DNA from: Candidatus Eisenbacteria bacterium
GTDB lineage: Bacteria > Eisenbacteria > RBG-16-71-46
DNA length: 64,000 bases
Direction of reading: 5' to 3'
NCBI GenBank assembly: GCA_020847735.1
Contig: JADLBL010000001.1
Span: 248,001-312,000, forward strand
How positions within the stretch are numbered: the stretch's first letter is position 1; each line of letters starts with the position of its first letter. The position numbers were made by a program, and so were the translations under genes. Shown here in pieces: positions 9,540-18,597 of this stretch. The notes under the pieces were generated by a model. It did no database searches. It saw nothing but the letters and a program-made list of their open reading frames with translations, and was not told the DNA's origin.

Positions 9540-10769
9540 ATGCTGAACTGGATCTGGGCCGCGTTCTTCCTCGTCGCCTTCGTGGCCGCGCTCGTGCCGG
9601 CCCTGGCCGGAGGAAAGCCGGAAGCGCTGCAGGCCGTCGTCTCCTCGCTGTTCGACTCCTCGAAGACCGGTTTCGAGATCGCGCTCGGTCTGACCGGCGT
9701 GATGAGCCTGTGGCTGGGCCTGATGCGCATCGCGGAGCGGGGCGGGATCACCGACCTGATCGCGACCATCGTCGGACCGCTCTTCCGGCGCCTGTTCCCG
9801 GGGATCCCCGCCGGGCACCCGGCCTCGGGCGCGATCGTCATGAACCGCTCCGCCAACATGCTGGGGCTCGACAACGCGGCCACGCCGCTCGGGTTGAAGG
9901 CCATGAAGGAGCTGCAGAGCCTCAATCCGTCGGCGGACACGGCCTCGAACGACATGGTGCTGTTCGTGGTCATGAACGCGTCCTCCGTGACGCTGGTTCC
10001 GATCTCCATCATGACCTTCCGGGCGCAGCTGGGCGCGGCGAACCCGGCCGACGTGTTCGTGCCAATCCTGATCGCGACCTACATCAGCGACGTGTTCGGC
10101 CTGCTGCTGGTCGCCGCGGTGCAGCGCCTGAACCTGTGGAACGGGGTCGTGCTCGGCTGGCTGGGGGTGCTCACCGCGGTCATGGGCGGTCTGGTCGCCT
10201 ACTTCTCGCGGCTCGACGCGGCGTCGGTGGCGGCCCAATCCGGCCTGCTGGCGAACGCGATCCTCGTCGGGCTGATCACCACGTTCCTCGTCGCCGGCGC
10301 CGTCCGCCGGGTGCCGCTGTACGAGACGTTCATCGAGGGTGCGAAGGAGGGATTCCAGGTCGCGGTCGGCATCGTGCCCTACCTGGTCGCGATCCTGGTC
10401 GCGGTCGGCGCGTTGCGGGCCAGCGGAGCTCTCGAGGCGTTCCTGGCCTGGGTCAAGTCCGGGGTCTCGAACCTCTCGCTGGACACGCGCTGGGTGGATG
10501 CGCTGCCGACCGCCCTCATCAAACCGCTCTCGGGCGGCGGTGCGCGCGGCATGATGGTCGAGACCATGAAGACCTACGGCGCCGACTCGTTCGCGGGCCG
10601 GCTGTCGTGCGTCATCCAGGGCAGCACGGAGACCACCTTTTACGTGCTGGCGGTCTACTTCGGCGCCGTGGGCGTGAGGAAGACCCGGCACGCGCTCGCC
10701 TGCGCGCTGGCGGCCGAGACCGTCGGCGTGATCGCGGCGGTGTTCATCGGCTACCTGTTCTTCGGCTGA
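9540..10769 (+). CDS. SpmA/SpmB-type fused nucleoside-recognition (gate) membrane protein
   Basis: An integral membrane protein of 409 residues with two homologous gate-type halves, like SpmA (N-terminal) and SpmB (C-terminal) of Bacillus fused together. Signatures are MNRSANMLGLDNAATP in the first half, GGGARGMM and a QGSTETTFY segment in the second, and many hydrophobic helices. In spore formers the pair is linked to spore-core dehydration; here its role, perhaps solute transport, is unknown. An ATG 12 bases earlier (9528) is also in frame. I prefer 9540 because the family begins MLNxIW and because a TATGCT at 9527-9532 would place a transcript start on that codon. Confidence 0.85.
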   Translation: MLNWIWAAFFLVAFVAALVPALAGGKPEALQAVVSSLFDSSKTGFEIALGLTGVMSLWLGLMRIAERGGITDLIATIVGPLFRRLFPGIPAGHPASGAIVMNRSANMLGLDNAATPLGLKAMKELQSLNPSADTASNDMVLFVVMNASSVTLVPISIMTFRAQLGAANPADVFVPILIATYISDVFGLLLVAAVQRLNLWNGVVLGWLGVLTAVMGGLVAYFSRLDAASVAAQSGLLANAILVGLITTFLVAGAVRRVPLYETFIEGAKEGFQVAVGIVPYLVAILVAVGALRASGALEAFLAWVKSGVSNLSLDTRWVDALPTALIKPLSGGGARGMMVETMKTYGADSFAGRLSCVIQGSTETTFYVLAVYFGAVGVRKTRHALACALAAETVGVIAAVFIGYLFFG

Positions 10770-10774
10770 TCCGG

Positions 10775-10793
10775 CCCGCCGCCCGAAGGCGGG
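10775..10793. terminator. Short hairpin at a convergent junction
   Basis: CCCGCC at 10775-10780 and GGCGGG at 10788-10793 pair around a 7-base loop, right after the stop of the membrane protein and before the convergent GH13 gene. It is weak, with no U-tract. Confidence 0.3.
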
Positions 10794-10851
10794 TGCCTCC
10801 GCCCGCGGTTCGCGTCGCGTGCGGGCCGCGACCTTCGGTGCACCACCGACT

Positions 10852-13353
10852 TCAGCGCAGGACGGCGAGACGCACGGTTCTCGCTTCGCCGTTCGCCCGC
10901 AATCTCACGAAGTAGATCCCGGGAGCGCAGGCGCGGCCCGCTCCGTCGGTGCCGTCCCAGCGCACGACGTGCTCGCCGGCATCGCGCTCTCCGCGATCCA
11001 GCTCCCGCACCAGCCGCCCCGAAAGGTCCAGCAGCGCGAGGGAGGTCGCGGCGCGCGACGGCAGGCTGAAGCGCAGCTCGGCGCCGCCGCGGGCCGGGTT
11101 CGGCCACGGCGCGCGCAGGGCCAGCGACCCGGGCGCGCGAGGCGTGGGGGCGACGCCGACATACGCGAGCGGCGCGAGAACCGTGAACGCCATCTTGGGC
11201 AGGGCCAGCACCAGCGACTGGGAGAAGCCGTCGTTGGGCGTCGCCTCGGCGGCCAGCGTGCCCGGATTGGCCGGGCCCGAACTACCGTAGGCCGGGTCCT
11301 GACTGTTCACGAGCTCGCGCCAGGCGCCGCTCCAGGGCACGCCGATCCGGTACGAGGCGTAGTCGCTGTTCGAGAAGTTCGCGACCACGACGACCGGATT
11401 GCCCGCCCCGTCGGTGCGCCGGAAGGCGATCACGTTGCCGCCCTCGTTGACGTGGAAGACGTGGGTCGCCGAGGAGGCCCGCAGCGCGGAGAGCGAGGTG
11501 CGCAGGCCGATCAGGCGCTGGTAGAAGCTGAACACGCCGGCATGGGTCGTCTTCTTCGACCAGTCGATCCGGCTGCTGCCGTCGGGGTTCCAGTCGTTCG
11601 ATTCCAGCCATTCGTCGCCCATCAGCATGGCCGGAATGCCCTGCGAGGTGAGCGTCAGCCCGAGGCCCAGCATCGTCCGCCCGCGCGCCCATTCATCGTC
11701 GTAGGGCGCCGTCGGGTCGATGGTCCTGACGAGCCGTTGTCCGCCGCTGGATGGCCAGGCCTCGTCGTGGAGCTGGATGTAGTTGAGCGCCCGCGTGCCG
11801 CTGATCCACGCACCGCTCCCGAGCAGCGCCGAGCGCACGTCGTTCATGCTCGGGTCTCCGAAGCCGGCCGCGAGGATCGCCGCCCGGATGTTGTCGCGGA
11901 ACAGCATCTGGTACTGCGCGTCGAAACCCGCGCCGCCGGAGGCGACCGGCATCGTGATCCAGTCGTTGTTGGGGAGCTGCTCGGCGATCGTGATCTTGTC
12001 CGCCCAGCGGTTCGCCTTCTCGGAGTTCAACCTCTGCATGAGCGCCCAGCCCGAGGCCGAGTGCACGCCGGGGTTCATGTAGCTCGTGGCGTCCATGCGG
12101 AAGCCGTCGAGGTGGTATTCCTGCAGCCAGTACTGGGCGCTGTTCGCGAAGTAATCGTCCACGGCGGGCCGCCCGAAGGCGGCCTGCGATCCCCACGGCG
12201 TCTGCACGTCCGGGGTCTCGAACCACTGCTGCGTGCCGTCGTACTCCCAGAGGAAGTTGTCGGTGGGCGAGAAGTGGTTCCAGACGATGTCGAGCAGCAC
12301 CGCGATGCCGTTCGCATGCAGCGCGTTCACCAGCGTCTTGAAGTCGTCGGGGGTGCCGTACTTCCACTCGGGCGCCCATTGCGTGATCGGGTTGTAGCCG
12401 GCAGAGAAGTCGTACGGGAACTCGGTCACGGGGTTCAGCATCACGCAGTTGACGCCCAGGCTCTTCAGGTGCCCGACACGGGCCGCGACGTCCGTGTACT
12501 TCGACGGGTTCTGCGTCGGCCCGAGCGGATCGTTGAGCCCCGCGAAGGACCCGACATGGAGCTGGTAGACCACCAGCCGGTCGAAGTCGGGGGTCGAGAA
12601 GTCACTGTCCGTCCAGCTGAACCGGAACGGGTTTTCGATGTACGAGTTGTAGCTGCCGCCGGAGTTGAACCCGCGCGCCCGCGGGTCGGGGGCGTAGCCC
12701 GAATCCGCGACCCGGGTGGGGAACCAGAACTTGTACTGCGAGCGGTCGGGCACGCCCGGGACCTTGGCGATGAAATAGTCCCCGACCTTCGTGAGCGCCG
12801 TGACACCCCAGGCATTGAAGGTCCCACGCACCGAGGCGGCCGCGACGGTCGGGGCCCAGACCTTGAAGACGCAGGCGCCCCCGTTCACGAGCGTCGCTCC
12901 GACGGGCGCGTGCGCGTAGGTGGTGAAGTCGAGCACGAATCCGCCATCCGCCGGCACGACATGCGACAAGCCCCCGACGCTGAGGTAATCGGTGAGCGCG
13001 CCATCCGTCAGCTCGATCCAGTAGCTTTCGCTGGCCTGCGCGGTGGCGGGCACGGTCGCGGCCCACACGTCGTAGGGCCCGCGGACGCCGATCTTCGAAG
13101 CGGGCACGTCGCTCGGAACCCCGCCCGCGACCACGTGCACCGACGCCGAGGTCAGGTCGTTTCGCCAGGTCTGGAAGCGCACCTGGAAGCTCTCGCCGCT
13201 GACGGGACAGACCGGACGGCGGTCCTGCCAGGCGAGGTGCGAGATGCCCGCCCACTCGACATTGCCGTCCGGTGAGGCCGCGGCCGCGGCGCAGGGCAGG
13301 AGCAGGCAGGAAACGAGCGGGAGGACCAGCAACGGGAGCCGTCTCGAGCGCAT
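10852..13353 (-). CDS. Secreted GH13 alpha-glucan enzyme with CBM48 and C-terminal FlgD-like sorting domain
   Basis: An 833-residue exported protein acting on starch or glycogen. A signal peptide covers residues 1-26. An N-terminal beta domain follows, then a CBM48-like module at about 160-215 (RGTFNAW, SQYKFWF). The GH13 barrel spans about 255-650, with region I DIVWNH, nucleophile D421 in GFRMDAT, acid/base E458 in TIAEQ and D530 in QLHDE. The segment GDEWLESNDWN resembles glucan branching enzymes. Residues about 745-833 form a FlgD/Por-type Ig domain that ends in Arg. The start was moved to the ATG at 13353, which fits the signal peptide and a GAGGA site; upstream in-frame ATGs exist. Hydrolase versus transglycosylase activity cannot be decided from sequence. 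Confidence 0.88.
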   Translation of the reverse strand: MRSRRLPLLVLPLVSCLLLPCAAAAASPDGNVEWAGISHLAWQDRRPVCPVSGESFQVRFQTWRNDLTSASVHVVAGGVPSDVPASKIGVRGPYDVWAATVPATAQASESYWIELTDGALTDYLSVGGLSHVVPADGGFVLDFTTYAHAPVGATLVNGGACVFKVWAPTVAAASVRGTFNAWGVTALTKVGDYFIAKVPGVPDRSQYKFWFPTRVADSGYAPDPRARGFNSGGSYNSYIENPFRFSWTDSDFSTPDFDRLVVYQLHVGSFAGLNDPLGPTQNPSKYTDVAARVGHLKSLGVNCVMLNPVTEFPYDFSAGYNPITQWAPEWKYGTPDDFKTLVNALHANGIAVLLDIVWNHFSPTDNFLWEYDGTQQWFETPDVQTPWGSQAAFGRPAVDDYFANSAQYWLQEYHLDGFRMDATSYMNPGVHSASGWALMQRLNSEKANRWADKITIAEQLPNNDWITMPVASGGAGFDAQYQMLFRDNIRAAILAAGFGDPSMNDVRSALLGSGAWISGTRALNYIQLHDEAWPSSGGQRLVRTIDPTAPYDDEWARGRTMLGLGLTLTSQGIPAMLMGDEWLESNDWNPDGSSRIDWSKKTTHAGVFSFYQRLIGLRTSLSALRASSATHVFHVNEGGNVIAFRRTDGAGNPVVVVANFSNSDYASYRIGVPWSGAWRELVNSQDPAYGSSGPANPGTLAAEATPNDGFSQSLVLALPKMAFTVLAPLAYVGVAPTPRAPGSLALRAPWPNPARGGAELRFSLPSRAATSLALLDLSGRLVRELDRGERDAGEHVVRWDGTDGAGRACAPGIYFVRLRANGEARTVRLAVLR

Positions 13354-13521
13354 GGGCAGGAAGTCCTCACGGGAAGTCATTTCGGGCACGGGCGCGTCGC
13401 TTGCGCTCATGAGGATGCGGCATGCGTTCCGTGCCGTCCAGCCATGGGCACCGGCGCGCTCGTGCTGTTAACCTGTGGCGTCGCGCCTCCGTCGCTCACG
13501 TTCCCGAACCCGGGGCCACTG

Positions 13522-14721
13522 GTGCTTTCGTCCGTTCCACGCCTTCGCGCCTTGTGCGGCATGCTCCTCGCGGTCCTCGTGGGCGCGAGCCATGCCCACG
13601 GCGCGGTCACCTTCGTCGTGAGGGCGCCCGCCTCGACGCCGCCCGGGGCCGTGCTGTGGATCTCGGGGGACCGCCCCGAACTGGGCGCCTGGAACGGCTC
13701 CGGGCTGCGACTCCGGCCCGATTCGTCCGGTGCCTGGACGGGGTCCTTCTCTCCGCCGACGGGCGCGGCGTTCGAATACAAGGTCACGCGCGGGAGCTGG
13801 GAGACGGTCGAGAAGGACGCTTCGGGAGGAGAACTCGCCAACCGAATCGGCATCGCCGGCGGGGCGGAAGACACGCTCCGGGTCACGGTCGCCGCGTGGC
13901 GGGACCAGACGGAAGCTCCCGTTGCCCGCTCGCACACGATCACCGGCGAAGTCCGCCGTCACGACGCATTCCCGTCGAAGTTCGTCAGGGCCCGCGACGT
14001 GCTGGTCTGGTTGCCCCCGGGCTACGAGACGCAGCCCGACCGCCGCTACCCGGTCGTCTACTTCTGCGATGGGCAGAACGTCTTCGATGGCGCGACCAGC
14101 TTCATTCCCGGGCAGGAGTGGAGGGCGGACGAGGCGGCCAACGCGCTGATCCGCTCACGCCGGCTCGGCCCCTTCCTCATGGTCGCGGTCGCCAACACCC
14201 CGGACCGGATGGCGGAGTACACCTCCGCGGCGGATTCCCGTCACGGCGGCGGTCGATCGTCGGACTATTTCCGCTTCCTGCTCGAGGAGCTGCAGCCGTT
14301 CGTGAACCGGGAGTACCGGACGCTGACGGACCCCGCGCACACCGCCATCGTCGGCTCATCGCTCGGCGGGCTGGCGGCGCTCGACCTCGGCCTCGCGCAC
14401 CCGGACCGCTTCGGCCTGATCGGCTGCATTTCGCCGGCCGTCTGGTGGGCGGACACCGAGATCGTCCGCCGGGTGCGCTCGGGAAGGAAGGAACCGCTCC
14501 GGATCTGGCTGGATATCGGGACCGCCGAAGGCTCGGGCCCGGCCGCCGGGTCCAACCCGGCGCTCGAGCAGGCGCGACTCCTTCGCGACGCGCTCGTCGC
14601 GAAGGGCTGGCGAGAGGGCGGGGACCTGCACTACGAGGAGATCCCGGGCGCACGGCACAACGAGGCCGCCTGGGCCGCGCGCATCGAGCGCGTGCTGGCG
14701 TACCTGCTCGCGACCCCCTGA
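13522..14721 (+). CDS. Secreted esterase with N-terminal starch-binding CBM20
   Basis: A 399-residue exported protein. After a signal peptide of about 27 residues comes a CBM20-type starch-binding domain (about 28-125; motif SGDRPELGAWN). An enterochelin-esterase/Esterase-D type alpha/beta hydrolase follows, with nucleophile S280 in VGSSLGG and a late His in GARHNEA. It may remove acyl groups from polysaccharide bound at the cell surface; the substrate is unknown. The start is uncertain: the GTG at 13522 gives the best signal peptide, while ATGs at 13444 and 13561 are alternatives. It is divergent from the GH13 gene and convergent with the glucan operon. Confidence 0.8.
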   Translation: MLSSVPRLRALCGMLLAVLVGASHAHGAVTFVVRAPASTPPGAVLWISGDRPELGAWNGSGLRLRPDSSGAWTGSFSPPTGAAFEYKVTRGSWETVEKDASGGELANRIGIAGGAEDTLRVTVAAWRDQTEAPVARSHTITGEVRRHDAFPSKFVRARDVLVWLPPGYETQPDRRYPVVYFCDGQNVFDGATSFIPGQEWRADEAANALIRSRRLGPFLMVAVANTPDRMAEYTSAADSRHGGGRSSDYFRFLLEELQPFVNREYRTLTDPAHTAIVGSSLGGLAALDLGLAHPDRFGLIGCISPAVWWADTEIVRRVRSGRKEPLRIWLDIGTAEGSGPAAGSNPALEQARLLRDALVAKGWREGGDLHYEEIPGARHNEAAWAARIERVLAYLLATP

Positions 14722-14746
14722 GTTCCCGTTCCTCGCGGGAAAGGTC

Positions 14747-14778
14747 CGGCCCCGTGGAGCGAGCGTTCCACGGGGCCG
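14747..14778. terminator. Hairpin between convergent esterase and glucan operon
   Basis: A perfect 12-base inverted repeat (CGGCCCCGTGGA at 14747-14758 and its complement at 14767-14778) around an 8-base loop, between two convergent stops. No U-tract. Confidence 0.65.
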
Positions 14779-14795
14779 ATTCCGAATCGCCCGGC

Positions 14796-17429
14796 TCAGC
14801 GGGAGAGGCGGAAGACGCGTCCCGAACTGGCAGGGATCGAGACGGTGGCCGTGCCGCTCCAGGCCTCCGGTGCGCCGCCGACGAGCGCGTCCACGGCGCT
14901 CGCGCGGCCCCCCCAGCGCGAACAATCGAGCTTCACGTCGGCGTCCTGCCGGCCGGCATTGATGACGACGACGAACGTCTCCTTGCCGTCGGTTCGCTCG
15001 AACGCGTAGCTCATACCGTCGGTCGCGAGCGTCCGGAACTCGCCGGTGCGAAGCGCCGCGTGCGCGAGCCGCAGGTTCGCCAGCCGCGTGTACCAGTCGT
15101 GCATCGCGGCGCGGCCGGCGTCCTTTTCCCAGTCCCACACGAACGGGCGCCGGCAATCGGGGTCGCGCTGGCCCTCCATGGCGATTTCGTCGCCGTAGTA
15201 GATGGCCGGCGCGCCCACGTAGGTCATCTGGAAGAGCGCGGCGAGCTTCAGACGGCTGGCGTCCCCGTTCGCCTGCGTCAGGTAACGCACCGTGTCGTGG
15301 CTGTCGATGAGATTCATCTGCACGGCCACCGACTGGCTCGGATAGGCGAGGCGGCCGGTGGCGAGCGACGCATCGAACTCCGCGGCCGTGCCCTGGCCCT
15401 GACAGAGAAACTTGAGCACCGGGTCGCGGAAGAAGGCGTAGTTCATGACCGCGTCGTACATGCCGGGACGGACGTAGTCGGAGGCGTTGCCCCACAACTC
15501 GCCGACGATGTAGGCGTCGGGCTTGATCTTCTTGACGCGCTGGTTGAAGAGCTTCCAGAACCAGTACGGCAGCTCGTTGGGCACGTCGAGCCGCACGCCG
15601 TCCACGTCGGCCGTCTTCAGCCAGTACTCCGTGGAGTCCAGCAGGTACTGCACCAGCGCGACGTTGGGCTGGGCGTCCTGGACGTCGCGGATGGGGATCT
15701 CGGCCTTGTCGTCCCGCGACAGGTCGAAGTTCAGGTCGGGCAGATCGCCGAAGTTCCACCAGCAGTAGTAGTAGTCCGACGGCTTCCAGGGATGGTTCAC
15801 CGCCGGCCAGCCGTCCGGAAGCGGCCAGCGCTTGAACTGGAACCAGCTCCAGTAGGGCGACTTCTCGCCCTTCTCGACCGCGTCGCGGAAGGCGAAGTTC
15901 GAGTTCCCGCAGTGATTGTAGACGATGTCGAGAATCACCCGGATGCCCTTCGTCTTCGCCGCCTTCACGAACGCGATGAACTCCTCGTTCGTGCCGAAGT
16001 GGGGGTCGATCTTGCGGTAGTCGGCCGCGTCGTACTTGTGGGTGGACTTCGCCTCGAAGACCGGATTGAAATAGATGATCGTCACACCGAGCGACTTCAG
16101 GTAGTCGAGCTTCTCGCGCACGCCGGCGATGTCGCCGCCGTAGAACGCCATCCAGTCCCGGTGGTCAGGCGTGTAGGGACACTGCGTGAGCGCCTGGTAG
16201 TCGTTCCAGTCGCGGACCAGGTGGTAATACTCCTGGTAGTCGGTGTTCAACTTGCCGTCGGGCGGCAGCGTGGTCTTGCCCTGGTAGTACCACTCCTTGA
16301 AATCCTGGTCGTTCGCCGGATTCCCGTTGCGGAACCGGTCGGGAAAGATCTGGTAGATGACGCCGTTCTTGACCCAGTCGGGCGTCTCGAACGCCGGAAA
16401 CTTCGCCGGATCGAAGGTGAAACGCTTCCCGCCGGTCGCGGAGAAGCCGTCCGGCCCGAGCCACTGCGGTGTTCCACCGTCGCGATAGCGGAATGCGTAC
16501 GGTGTCGCGCCCGCCAGCGTGACCTCGGCGCGGAAGTACTCGTAGACCTTGTCGGTCATGATCGACGGCATCGGCGTGACCGTCTCGCGGCCGGCGGGCC
16601 AGGTCACCAGGTCCACGCCCTCGACGTCGTCGAGGTGCGCCCGCGCCGTGAACTGGATCCTGCCGCCACCCAGCGGATTCAGTTCGCTCGCTCCCTGCGT
16701 GTGCTGGACGCCGTCGGCGAACACCCGCCCGTCGCCCTTGCGGACCTCGATCGCCGGGAAGCGTTCGTCCACGTTGCGGATCGAGTTCTTGCCCCCGAAG
16801 CCGTCGTCCACCTCGCCGTCCTGCCCGGCCTTGTCCTGCGTCCAGCCGTTGCTCCCGACCACGAACTTGTACGGGTAGGAACCGGCCGCCAGCAGGAGCG
16901 TGGCGGAGTACTCTCCGTCGCCGTCGGGGTCCGTCATCGGCGTCTTGCCGACCGTCCAGTCGTTGAACGAGCCGCACAGCCAGAGTTGATCGGGCTTCGA
17001 CGCGGGCCGGAACCTGAACGTCACCTGTCGCAGGCCCGCCTGGACCGGCGCGGCCTTCTTCACCGCCGCGCCGTAGCCGACGACCAGGGGCTTCTCGCCG
17101 ACGACCACCACGCTGTTCTGCCCGCCGAAGCCGTCCGATTCGAAGTCGGCCGCCCCCTCGTCGGTCATCCACTGGTCGCCGTTGACGACGAACTTGTAGG
17201 TCACCCGGCCGGCGGGGATCTCGACGTCCGCGGACCAGATGCCGTCCTTGTCCGGATCGGCGAGCGGGTTGGCCGTGGCGTTCCAGCCGTTGAAGCTGCC
17301 GGCGACGCTGACCGCGGTGACGCCGCCGATGACGGGCTGCCAGCGGAACGTGACCTTGGTCGCGAACGCGGGCGTTGCGAGCAGGATCAGGCCCGCGGAA
17401 AGTATCGCGAGCAGGGAGTTGCGCTTCAT
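14796..17429 (-). CDS. Exported neopullulanase/cyclomaltodextrinase-type GH13 with two glycogen-binding modules
   Basis: An 877-residue exported enzyme, last gene of the glucan operon. Signal peptide residues 1-23. Two AMPK-type CBM48 modules lie at about 25-110 and 133-220, each with GSFNxW, YKFVV and a DGFGGxNS signature. A linking beta domain follows, then the GH13 barrel from about 350: region I DIVYNH, nucleophile D615 in GVRLDVP, E644 in VGELWG and D712 in DSHDT. IYQIFPDRFRNGNP is typical of the cyclomaltodextrinase/neopullulanase subfamily, which hydrolyses maltodextrins, cyclodextrins and pullulan. The export signal differs from the usual cytoplasmic location of that subfamily. The gene follows a triple-module lipoprotein by 22 bases. 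Confidence 0.92.
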   Translation of the reverse strand: MKRNSLLAILSAGLILLATPAFATKVTFRWQPVIGGVTAVSVAGSFNGWNATANPLADPDKDGIWSADVEIPAGRVTYKFVVNGDQWMTDEGAADFESDGFGGQNSVVVVGEKPLVVGYGAAVKKAAPVQAGLRQVTFRFRPASKPDQLWLCGSFNDWTVGKTPMTDPDGDGEYSATLLLAAGSYPYKFVVGSNGWTQDKAGQDGEVDDGFGGKNSIRNVDERFPAIEVRKGDGRVFADGVQHTQGASELNPLGGGRIQFTARAHLDDVEGVDLVTWPAGRETVTPMPSIMTDKVYEYFRAEVTLAGATPYAFRYRDGGTPQWLGPDGFSATGGKRFTFDPAKFPAFETPDWVKNGVIYQIFPDRFRNGNPANDQDFKEWYYQGKTTLPPDGKLNTDYQEYYHLVRDWNDYQALTQCPYTPDHRDWMAFYGGDIAGVREKLDYLKSLGVTIIYFNPVFEAKSTHKYDAADYRKIDPHFGTNEEFIAFVKAAKTKGIRVILDIVYNHCGNSNFAFRDAVEKGEKSPYWSWFQFKRWPLPDGWPAVNHPWKPSDYYYCWWNFGDLPDLNFDLSRDDKAEIPIRDVQDAQPNVALVQYLLDSTEYWLKTADVDGVRLDVPNELPYWFWKLFNQRVKKIKPDAYIVGELWGNASDYVRPGMYDAVMNYAFFRDPVLKFLCQGQGTAAEFDASLATGRLAYPSQSVAVQMNLIDSHDTVRYLTQANGDASRLKLAALFQMTYVGAPAIYYGDEIAMEGQRDPDCRRPFVWDWEKDAGRAAMHDWYTRLANLRLAHAALRTGEFRTLATDGMSYAFERTDGKETFVVVINAGRQDADVKLDCSRWGGRASAVDALVGGAPEAWSGTATVSIPASSGRVFRLSR

Positions 17430-17451
17430 CGGTGCGTCTCCTCGGCCGGAG

Positions 17452-18597
17452 TCACTTCACGACGACGACGGAGTTCTTGCCCCCGAACCCGTCGTCCTGT
17501 GATTCGGAGTTGCCGTCGTCCGATTTCCAGGCGGTGCCGTCCACGAGGAACTTGTAGGCGTAGCGCCCCGGAGCGAGCTTGCGCGTCAACGACCACGAGC
17601 CGTCGGCCCGCTGGGTCATGGGGTCGGCGGTGGTGGCCCACGAGTTGAAGTCGCCGCACAGGGCGACCCCGGACTTCGCGGGACCGGCGTAGGTGAAGAC
17701 GACGCCGGCGGCCGTGGCTTCCGGGGCGCGCGGCTTCGCCGAGGCGGCCAGCGGGCGGACCGCAGGCGCCGAGGTCGCCGTCACCGGCGCCGCCGCGGCG
17801 GCGGGAGCGCCCGCCCCTGCGCCCACCACGACCACGCTGTTCTTGCCGCCGTATCCGTCGTCCACGAACTCGGCCGCGTTGGGATCTTCCTTCCACTGGG
17901 TGCCGTCCACGACGAACTTGTACGCGTAACGGCCCGGCGCCAGCGCCTTCGTGAGGGTGAAGGAGCCGTCGGGCGCCTTCGTCATCGGATCGGCGCTCGT
18001 GCTCCAGGCGTTGAACTCACCCGCGAGGTTCACCGTGTTCGCCGCGCCCGTGAAGCGGAAGACCACGCCCGCCGAACTCACCGCGGGGCCGGCTCCCCGC
18101 GCGGCCGTCGCCGCGGCCGTGGCCGCGGGCGGCGCACTGGCCGCGGCGGTCGCGCCCGTTCCCACGACCACCACGCTGTTCTTGCCTCCGAAGCCGTCGT
18201 CCACGCCCTCGCTCACGCCCGGATCCGGCTTCCAATTGGTGCCGTCCACGACGAACTTGTACGCGTACTTCCCGGCCGCCAGCTTCTTCTCGAGACGCCA
18301 CGAGCCGTCCGGCTGCTTCTTCATCGGATCGGCGGAGGTGCTCCAGGCGTTGAACTCGCCCGCCACGTTGACGGCGCTGCCTTCACCCTTCCAGACGAAC
18401 ACGACGCCGTCCGCGGTCGCATGGGTTCCCGCCGGCTGCGAGGCGGCGGCGGCGGGCGGCGGCGTGGCGGTCGCGGACGCGCCGTTGGCGGCCCATTCCG
18501 CGGGTGGCGCTCCGCCACGCCAGCCTCCGGCGCAACCGGCGATCAGGGTCAGCAGCAGCAGGGGAACGAGCGGGCGGGCGGGGAATTTCATCTTCAT
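17452..18597 (-). CDS. Lipoprotein with three tandem glycogen-binding (CBM48) modules
   Basis: A 381-residue lipoprotein built almost only of carbohydrate-binding modules. The lipobox LIAGC places the anchor at Cys22. Three AMPK-type modules follow at about 63-146, 176-258 and 297-381, each with GEFNAWST or GDFNSWAT, PDGSW or ADGSW, YAYKFVVDGT and a closing DDGFGGKNSVVVV. Linkers are rich in Ala, Pro and Thr. Repeat similarity is very high, so the copies arose by recent internal duplication or are kept alike. There is no enzyme domain, so its job is presumably to hold alpha-glucan at the membrane surface. It overlaps the upstream lipoprotein gene by four bases (ATGA). Confidence 0.9.
   Translation of the reverse strand: MKMKFPARPLVPLLLLTLIAGCAGGWRGGAPPAEWAANGASATATPPPAAAASQPAGTHATADGVVFVWKGEGSAVNVAGEFNAWSTSADPMKKQPDGSWRLEKKLAAGKYAYKFVVDGTNWKPDPGVSEGVDDGFGGKNSVVVVGTGATAAASAPPAATAAATAARGAGPAVSSAGVVFRFTGAANTVNLAGEFNAWSTSADPMTKAPDGSFTLTKALAPGRYAYKFVVDGTQWKEDPNAAEFVDDGYGGKNSVVVVGAGAGAPAAAAAPVTATSAPAVRPLAASAKPRAPEATAAGVVFTYAGPAKSGVALCGDFNSWATTADPMTQRADGSWSLTRKLAPGRYAYKFLVDGTAWKSDDGNSESQDDGFGGKNSVVVVK

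Noticed and set aside
13422-17648. A 1,408-codon open frame on the plus strand
   Set aside because: It runs antisense to the neopullulanase-type gene and through the esterase in another frame. Its product is Arg/Val-rich without motifs, as expected for shadow frames in a genome with GC-rich third codon positions.
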